From an uncultured Bacteroidota bacterium (GTDB taxonomy: Bacteria > Bacteroidota > Bacteroidia > Chitinophagales > Chitinophagaceae), in the NCBI GenBank assembly GCA_903839875.1, contig CAIMDZ010000198.1, forward strand, positions 1 to 46,761: DNA of 46,761 nucleotides. Reading direction: 5' to 3'. Shown in pieces: positions 41,908 through 46,761 of the stretch. The stretch's first letter is position 1; every line of letters begins with the position of its first letter. The notes below the pieces were generated by a model, which saw nothing but the letters and a program-made list of their open reading frames with translations, did not search any database and was not told the DNA's origin. A program made the translations under genes and the position numbers.

Positions 41908-43104
41908 ATGGGTGTGTATTTCTCAGTGGCATTAAAGGTAATTGACGTCCTCATTTTCCTCGTGTTAATGCGCGGGTTCATTACCTTCTTCCATGAAATG
42001 GGCCATGCGACTGCGTATTTGTTTCTGACGAAGAATATTGTAAGCGTCTTTTTAGGTACCTACGGTAGCAGGGAGAAAAGCCTTAGAGTATTAAGTGGCA
42101 GGCTGGAAATTTGGATAATCAGGAATCCGTTAAAATGGAAGGGTGGTTTATGCGAATCTTACAGCAGCAGTTTATCTACCCGTGGGCATCTGATAGGAAT
42201 CCTGGCCGGCCCGTTTGCATCTTTATTGTTAGCCCTCATTACGTATAGCATATACCTCTTCGCCCATCCCTCGGGACTTTGGGAGCCATTGATGCTTATT
42301 TTCGCCATAGCATCAGGACTAAGTTTTCTCTACAATATTTCACCGGCATATGCTGGAATCATGACCGGCAAGGGCGACATAATTTACAATGACGGCTACC
42401 AGGCAAAGGCGATATTGGATCATAAAAAACTCCCCGCTGATTACCACGAAGCCATGATATATTTTCAACAAAGAAATTACCCCGAAACCGCAAGGCTGCT
42501 GGAACCATTAATTCATAAAGGCCACAAGAATGCAGACGTTTACCGCACAGCAATTGCCGCTCACATGGAAATGCGGAATTATGCCAGGGCCGATGAGTTG
42601 CAGAAAAAACAAATCAACCGTATCGGTAACCTGAACGCGCACGACAGAGTTACACTTGCTTTATTAAAAACCTTTCTGGGTAAGCATGAAGAAGCGGTAA
42701 AGTATTGCAAACACTTGCTGCAGGTTTATGGCGACAATAAATATAATTTCAATATCCTGGGCTATACGCTGAACCTGATGGAAAGATACCATGAAGCCAT
42801 CCCCTGCCTCGATAAGGCCATCCTGCTTGACTCTGAATATTCAGATCCTTACTCCAATCGGGGGTATGCTAAAATAAAGACAGGAATGAAGGAAGAAGGC
42901 CGGAAAGATATTGAGCAAGCTATTCTGTTGGATGATTCGAACGGCGACGCGCATAGAAATATGGGTATTTACCTGTTCGAAGTACAAATGTACAATGAGG
43001 CTTTGGTTGAGTTTGAAAAAGCAAAGAACCTTGATCCATCTATCCCATTACTGGATAGATATATTTTTGATACCCATGACATGTTAGCCCGGTCGGAAAA
43101 ATAA
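41908..43104 (+). CDS. Membrane HExxH (M50-like) protein with TPR repeats
   Basis: A 398-residue fusion. Residues 1-150 form a membrane domain with several helices and the zinc-binding motif HEMGH (29-33), plus a later NISPAYAGIMTGKGD that could supply the NxxPxxxxD third ligand of M50 site-2 proteases. Residues about 180-385 are six or so tetratricopeptide repeats (for example NFNILGYTLNLMERYHEAIPCL, SNRGYAKIKTGMKEEGRKDI). Such a protease-TPR fusion is unusual. The TPRs are cytosolic or periplasmic depending on topology. It lies in the glycan locus but may be unrelated to glycan synthesis. Confidence 0.75.
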   Translation: MGVYFSVALKVIDVLIFLVLMRGFITFFHEMGHATAYLFLTKNIVSVFLGTYGSREKSLRVLSGRLEIWIIRNPLKWKGGLCESYSSSLSTRGHLIGILAGPFASLLLALITYSIYLFAHPSGLWEPLMLIFAIASGLSFLYNISPAYAGIMTGKGDIIYNDGYQAKAILDHKKLPADYHEAMIYFQQRNYPETARLLEPLIHKGHKNADVYRTAIAAHMEMRNYARADELQKKQINRIGNLNAHDRVTLALLKTFLGKHEEAVKYCKHLLQVYGDNKYNFNILGYTLNLMERYHEAIPCLDKAILLDSEYSDPYSNRGYAKIKTGMKEEGRKDIEQAILLDDSNGDAHRNMGIYLFEVQMYNEALVEFEKAKNLDPSIPLLDRYIFDTHDMLARSEK

Positions 43105-43124
43105 GTTTTCTCATCGTTCCTAAG

Positions 43125-43132
43125 TACCTTTG
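43125..43132 (+). promoter_or_regulatory. TAnnTTTG -7 box for the PglD-like gene
   Basis: TACCTTTG ends 6 nt before the ATG at 43139. The TTG that opens the frame earlier is inside this box. Transcription should therefore begin at the ATG or within a few bases of it. Confidence 0.55.
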
Positions 43133-43138
43133 TTGCAT

Positions 43139-43741
43139 ATGATTCTGTACGGAGCAAGCGGCCATGGTAAGGTCATTCTGGATATACTCGAAAGTATTCA
43201 CGAGCCTGCAATAGAAATATGGGATGATGCGGATAAAGACCCGTTATGGGAATACCCGGTAAAGAAGCCTGCTGACGCCATATCGGATAAAGTGGTTATC
43301 GGTATAGGTGTTAATGCAACCAGGAAAAAAATAGCAGAGCGATTAGCAGGCACTGTTACATTTGGCACTCCTGTTCATGCTACTGCATATATTTCTCAAA
43401 GAGCAACAATAGGGGAGGGTACGGTAGTAATGGCAGGAGTAACTGTCAATCCCGATGTGCGGATAGGCAAGCATTGTATTATTAACACCAGTTGCTCTAT
43501 AGATCACGACTGTGTCATCGGCGATTATGCCCATATTTCTCCAAATGCAACCCTGAGCGGAGACGTGTATGTAGGAGAAGGTACCCACATCGGTTCGGGA
43601 GCCTCGGTGATACAGGGAATAAGAATAGGTAAGTGGTGTACTATCGGTGCAGGCACCGTAGTTATAAAGGATATTCCTGACTATACAACTGCTGTTGGAA
43701 ACCCTGCAAGAATTATCAAGACTAAAGAACAGGCAAAATGA
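43139..43741 (+). CDS. pglD: Sugar O/N-acetyltransferase (PglD/NeuD-like)
   Basis: A 200-residue left-handed beta-helix acetyltransferase of the NeuD/PglD family. An N-terminal Rossmann-like part (MILYGASGHGKVILDIL) binds the UDP-sugar. From about residue 85 there are hexapeptide repeats (ATIGEGTVVMAGVTVN, CSIDHDCVIGDYAHISP), with the His in SIDHDC as the likely base. It N-acetylates UDP-4-amino sugars such as the bacillosamine precursor. ATG at 43139 is chosen over the TTG at 43130. Its stop overlaps the next ATG by 4 bp (ATGA). Confidence 0.85.
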   Translation: MILYGASGHGKVILDILESIHEPAIEIWDDADKDPLWEYPVKKPADAISDKVVIGIGVNATRKKIAERLAGTVTFGTPVHATAYISQRATIGEGTVVMAGVTVNPDVRIGKHCIINTSCSIDHDCVIGDYAHISPNATLSGDVYVGEGTHIGSGASVIQGIRIGKWCTIGAGTVVIKDIPDYTTAVGNPARIIKTKEQAK

Positions 43742-44868
43742 AATCTAAGATATGGTTGTCATCTCCACATATGGGCGGAAGTGAGGAGCAATTTGTAAAA
43801 GAAGCTTTTGATACAAACTGGATAGCTCCGTTAGGCCCGAATGTAAATGGCTTTGAACATGACCTTGAATTATTTCTTGACCACGATTGCCATGTAGCGG
43901 CATTAAGTTCAGGTACTGCAGCCTTGCATCTGGGTTTGGTGTTACTGGGTGTAAAGGCAGGTGATGAAGTGCTTTGCCAGAGTATGACCTTCTCTGCAAC
44001 AGCAAACCCGATAACCTATATTGGAGCCAAACCTGTATTTGTAGACAGCGAAAAAGACACCTGGAATATATCCCCGGCATTACTGGAAGCAGCTATTATA
44101 GATAGAGTAGCAAAAGGGAAAAAACCAAAAGCCATCATCCCGGTGCACCTATATGGTATGCCGGCAAAAATGGAGGAAATCACTTCGGTAGCCAGGAAAT
44201 ACAACATACCTGTTTTAGAAGATGCCGCTGAGGCGCTTGGTTCATCCATTCATGGGCGCAGGTGCGGCACCTTTGGAGATATAGGTGTTCTGTCATTTAA
44301 CGGCAATAAAATAATCACCACATCGGGCGGCGGTGCACTGGTATCCCATAATTCGTCAGTTGCGAAAGATGCCCGTTTCCTCGCTACCCAGGCACGCGAC
44401 GAAGCGCCGCATTACCAGCATTCCCAGATAGGCTACAACTACCGCATGAGCAATCTCTGCGCCGGAGTGGGCCGCGGTCAAATGCAGGTACTGGCAAAGC
44501 GCATCACCGAGCGAAGGAGTATTTTTGAACAGTATCACACCCACCTGCACGGTAAAAAAGGCATACAGTTTGTAGAAGAACCCGAAGGTTATTTCAGCAA
44601 CCGATGGCTCACCACTATCCTCATTGATCCTGCCGATGCAGGCATAACCCGTGAGGAATTAAGACTGGCATTCGAAGAGGAGAACATTGAGACGAGGCCG
44701 CTGTGGAAGCCTATGCATATGCAGCCTGTGTTTGAAGGTTGTCCTTTTTATGGAGACGGAACAGCCGAAAAATTGTTCGAAGATGGTTTGTGCCTTCCAT
44801 CAGGTTCCAACCTCAGTATAGATGATATGCAGCGGGTGCTGGAAGTGTTTGATAAAAAGTTAAGCTGA
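43738..44868 (+). CDS. pglE: DegT/DnrJ/EryC1 aminotransferase (PglE-like)
   Basis: A 376-residue PLP-dependent sugar aminotransferase that converts UDP-4-keto sugars to 4-amino sugars. PLP lysine is Lys191 in LSFNGNKIITTSGGGAL. Other typical parts are ALSSGTAALHLGLVLLG, PVHLYGMPAKMEEI, EDAAEALGS and YNYRMSNLCAGVGRGQM. It is coupled to the PglD-like gene by a 4-bp overlap. PglC, PglD and PglE are present here while the PglF-type dehydratase is not seen in the window. Confidence 0.88.
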   Translation: MKSKIWLSSPHMGGSEEQFVKEAFDTNWIAPLGPNVNGFEHDLELFLDHDCHVAALSSGTAALHLGLVLLGVKAGDEVLCQSMTFSATANPITYIGAKPVFVDSEKDTWNISPALLEAAIIDRVAKGKKPKAIIPVHLYGMPAKMEEITSVARKYNIPVLEDAAEALGSSIHGRRCGTFGDIGVLSFNGNKIITTSGGGALVSHNSSVAKDARFLATQARDEAPHYQHSQIGYNYRMSNLCAGVGRGQMQVLAKRITERRSIFEQYHTHLHGKKGIQFVEEPEGYFSNRWLTTILIDPADAGITREELRLAFEEENIETRPLWKPMHMQPVFEGCPFYGDGTAEKLFEDGLCLPSGSNLSIDDMQRVLEVFDKKLS

Positions 44869-44915
44869 TTTTCTTTATTTTGTTAGCGATAAAGTAAAGG
44901 GTAAAATAGATAATT

Positions 44916-44959
44916 GTCATGGTGAGCAATAGTGAGCTTGTCGAACTGCGAACCATGAC
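44916..44959. repeat. Palindromic GTCATGGT repeat
   Basis: GTCATGGT at 44916-44923 pairs perfectly with ACCATGAC at 44952-44959 and encloses GAGCTTGTCGAACTGCG. GTGAGC/GTCGAAC cores of this type recur in Bacteroidota intergenic DNA. It lies between the PglE-like gene and the acyltransferase. Confidence 0.7.
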
Positions 44960-45033
44960 TTTTGAACATATATTTTTAGCTTAATCATTGCTAAAAAAGC
45001 ATACAAACCCTTTGCGGATAATAATAAGTATCA

Positions 45034-46263
45034 ATGAGCGTAGCTACGGAACAAAAAGAAAGATTTCATTTTTTAGACGGGTTAAGGGGTATTGCTGCTT
45101 CAATGATCGTGATACACCATGCCTTCACTGCCCAGATCATTAAGGCAGTGGCGCATTTGAAAGTTCCGGTACTTACTGACTTCTTTACCTACTTTACTCA
45201 ATCCGGAGTTGATCTTTTTTTTGTCCTGAGTGGGGTAGTCTTGTTACGGCCCTATCTTCGCAAACAAAGAGAATTCAAAACAGCCGACTACTTTTACAGG
45301 CGGGCTAAAAGAATATACCCGCCCTACTTTTTTGCGCTGCTCTTTGGCGCATTGGTGGTCTGGCTCAATAATACATTTCCAACGTGGTACAATGTGAACG
45401 GGTTGACCGCCCAATTCTCCTGGCCCGAAACCTTCAGGGAATTATTCATTGTCAGCTTCAACGGCAGTTACTACAACCTTGCATGGTGGAGTTTGCAAAT
45501 TGAAATAATGTTTTACCTGGCCGCACCATTGATCATTTTTGTCTTTCCCATTCAGGATAAGATCACTTCCCGGCGCATAATGTTAAGCATCCTTATTACG
45601 TTGGCTGTTATTTTTTTATTGCAAAACCTGTTTACCGAATACTTCGAATTCTTCCATAATTTCTACTCCTACACCTACCAGGTGCCCGCATTTGGTAAGT
45701 TTATTGAGTACCCTTTATGCTTTCTGCTTGGAGTTTATCTGGCAGCCAAAGATTTTAGTCTGAAGCAAGGATTATATTTTGCAGTGTCAGGCATTTGTTT
45801 ATTGATAGCAGCCCTTGTGATGTTCAGGTATGCCCCGGTTTTTCTTGCCGGAACTTTCGCGGGATACGAGGTAATTCAAATGGGCGTAAAGCAACCCGCC
45901 TGGATTTATCTCTCCTTCATGCATTCAGGCTACGGGCTGTTTTACGCAGGTGTTATTATACTTGCTTTCAACAAGGGGTCATTCAAAAAGTTCCTCAGTA
46001 AGCCCATTATGATATGGCTGGGCGAACGCTCCTACTCGTTGTTCCTTATCCATTTTTCCGTCTTTTATCTCACCGATAATATTATCTCCCATTTCACCAC
46101 CGATCGCAATGCATGGTACGGAATACTGACCAGGGGCATAGGTATCCCGCTTGGTTTATTTGCCGCTATGCTCCTCTTTCATTTTGTAGAGCGGAGGCAG
46201 GCCCGCGGTTTATTGACAGGCAACCTGTTCTGGCCCTGGCAGGTGGGGAAGTTGAATGGTTGA
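45034..46263 (+). CDS. Acyltransferase family 3 (OafA/YrhL-like)
   Basis: A 409-residue integral inner-membrane acyltransferase with about ten predicted helices. The N-terminal signature is FHFLDGLRGIAASMIVIHHAF, with the catalytic His in the HH pair, then VDLFFVLSGVVLLRPYL. It probably adds an acetyl group to a surface glycan such as the one made by the upstream genes. A 165-bp gap separates it from the PglE-like gene. The stop TGA is in the octamer sequence GTTGATAA. Confidence 0.85.
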   Translation: MSVATEQKERFHFLDGLRGIAASMIVIHHAFTAQIIKAVAHLKVPVLTDFFTYFTQSGVDLFFVLSGVVLLRPYLRKQREFKTADYFYRRAKRIYPPYFFALLFGALVVWLNNTFPTWYNVNGLTAQFSWPETFRELFIVSFNGSYYNLAWWSLQIEIMFYLAAPLIIFVFPIQDKITSRRIMLSILITLAVIFLLQNLFTEYFEFFHNFYSYTYQVPAFGKFIEYPLCFLLGVYLAAKDFSLKQGLYFAVSGICLLIAALVMFRYAPVFLAGTFAGYEVIQMGVKQPAWIYLSFMHSGYGLFYAGVIILAFNKGSFKKFLSKPIMIWLGERSYSLFLIHFSVFYLTDNIISHFTTDRNAWYGILTRGIGIPLGLFAAMLLFHFVERRQARGLLTGNLFWPWQVGKLNG

Positions 46264-46266
46264 TAA
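46251..46266. repeat. GTTGA-type octamers at gene end
   Basis: GTTGAATG and GTTGATAA in tandem, carrying the acyltransferase stop codon. This matches the arrays at 3-63 and 37682-37705. Confidence 0.6.
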
Positions 46267-46416
46267 GTTCTTGGGTTGCTCTTAGTTAGGATTGGCAGTC
46301 GCAAAAGTTGAATTTCATAGATGAATATAGGTCATCTCATTGCGGTGAGCAAACAATAGTCACTTAAACAGGTTTTTTGAAAATGAATTTGTTTTCTGGC
46401 GGATACATAACTCATT

Positions 46417-46453
46417 CGACCTCACCTCTCCTTTGGAGAGGCCGGGAGAGGTC
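46417..46453. repeat. Palindromic repeat, second copy
   Basis: A 37-bp copy in the opposite orientation of the repeat at 13274-13310. It begins CGACCTCACC and contains CTCTCCTTTGGAGAGG. Confidence 0.75.
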
Positions 46454-46470
46454 TTATCACGAAGGTAATT

Positions 46471-46623
46471 TTATGCGATCTTAAAACGTTTCTTTAAATT
46501 CCCTTTTGCCGTAAATACGCCTAATTCAATAAGAAACTCTCTTGCGGCTTTAGGAGACTTTGCAACCTTTTTTTGTAACTTAATTGTATCTTTCTTTAAT
46601 CGTTTTAATTCCTTTTCATCCAC
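46471..46623 (-). CDS. Small helical protein, LGxxTxKGN family (second copy)
   Basis: A 50-residue gene. The product is VDEKELKRLKKDTIKLQKKV followed by AAREFLIELGVFTAKGNLKK. It is a paralogue of the gene at 1093-1254. The likely start is GTG at 46623, because the frame has a stop a few codons upstream and no ATG. DNA immediately upstream may be the end of an IS element, so the natural promoter or start may have been displaced. Function unknown. Confidence 0.55.
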   Translation of the reverse strand: MDEKELKRLKKDTIKLQKKVAKSPKAAREFLIELGVFTAKGNLKKRFKIA

Positions 46624-46660
46624 TGTTGTCCGAGAAAATTATTGAGAAATTAGTCGTATA

Positions 46661-46686
46661 AAAAGGGGGCGATATGCCCCCTTTGT
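46661..46686. terminator. GC-rich hairpin near IS end
   Basis: AAAGGGGGC pairs with GCCCCCTTT around GATAT. A T-run on each side makes it a possible two-way terminator, perhaps protecting the IS from outside transcription. Confidence 0.6.
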
Positions 46687-46720
46687 TGTTTATTTGTCTT
46701 ACCACAGATTAATATACAAC

Positions 46721-46761
46721 ATGAACAAAAGTAGCAATTTTGTCGGACAGCACATTTTCTC
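46721..46761 (+). CDS. Start of an IS4-type (DUF4372) transposase, cut by window edge
   Basis: The final 41 bases open with ATG and read MNKSSNFVGQHIF. That start (MNKSxxFxGQxIFxQL) is typical of Bacteroidota transposases with an N-terminal DUF4372 domain. Only 13 codons are visible, so the reading depends on resemblance of the first residues. The preceding GC hairpin and non-coding DNA fit an IS left end. Confidence 0.55.
   Translation, partial: MNKSSNFVGQHIF

Noticed and set aside
43130-43138. TTG start for the PglD-like gene
   Set aside because: This TTG is inside the TACCTTTG promoter box, and MILYGASGHG from the ATG at 43139 fits the family start.
1-46761. tRNA, rRNA or riboswitch genes
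   Set aside because: I looked for tRNA-like cloverleaf arms and conserved riboswitch cores and saw none. A dedicated covariance search (tRNAscan-SE, Infernal) would be needed to exclude small or divergent ones.

Overview
The window is a chromosomal segment of a Bacteroidota bacterium, most likely of the Chitinophagaceae/Sphingobacteriales type. The evidence is three large secreted proteins with type A type IX secretion (T9SS) sorting tails, a fused MurF-alanine racemase, DUF1573 and carboxypeptidase-regulatory-like proteins, many GTTGATAR octamer tracts, and promoters of the TAnnTTTG class. The taxonomic call is an inference from gene content; no rRNA or tRNA gene was found in the window.

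Layout. 1-5.4 kb: small genes, tsaC, a GT9 heptosyltransferase-like gene, three DUF1573 genes in a row and pcm. 5.8-9.7 kb: an orphan sensor histidine kinase and murF-alr. 9.8-12.2 kb: a PIN-domain toxin-antitoxin pair, a membrane GT2 glycosyltransferase and rsmG. 12.4-16.7 kb: a phosphodiester glycosidase-like lipoprotein, a GyrI-like protein, a YbjQ-like protein, a secreted YHYH protein, a small winged-helix-like protein and a decayed flavin-binding (PPOX) gene. 16.8-24.2 kb: two giant secreted proteins in tandem, an M4 metallopeptidase and an uncharacterised protein, sharing one set of Ig-like modules. 24.2-31.9 kb: tmk, a lipoprotein, a PhaE-like polyhydroxyalkanoate synthase subunit divergent from a PhaJ/MaoC hydratase, sppA and surE. 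32.0-33.4 kb: a MazF/PemK-type toxin behind an unfamiliar 253-residue gene, and a Cys-rich protein. 33.6-37.7 kb: a four-subunit 2-oxoacid:ferredoxin oxidoreductase operon and anmK. 37.7-40.2 kb: three carboxypeptidase-regulatory-like proteins and a CoA-binding protein. 40.4-46.3 kb: a bacillosamine-type glycan locus (PglC-, PglD- and PglE-like), interrupted by a DUF6934 pair and a membrane HExxH-TPR protein, and ended by an acyltransferase. The right edge cuts into an apparent IS transposase.

Working together: tsaC, rsmG and pcm serve translation and repair. murF-alr and anmK serve peptidoglycan synthesis and recycling. pglC/D/E, GT2, GT9 and acyltransferase-3 serve surface glycans. phaE and phaJ point to carbon storage. 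The T9SS cargo point to protein digestion and adhesion outside the cell.

The most unusual content is in the non-coding DNA and in small accessory modules. There are two separate miniature repeat families, about 160 bp and about 150 bp, each with terminal inverted repeats. The 150 bp family shows compensatory changes in a hairpin. Several other palindromic repeats are present, and an octamer repeat supplies stop codons of genes. There are three toxin-antitoxin-like pairs with non-standard partners. Many promoters lie so close to the start codon that leaderless or nearly leaderless mRNAs are likely.
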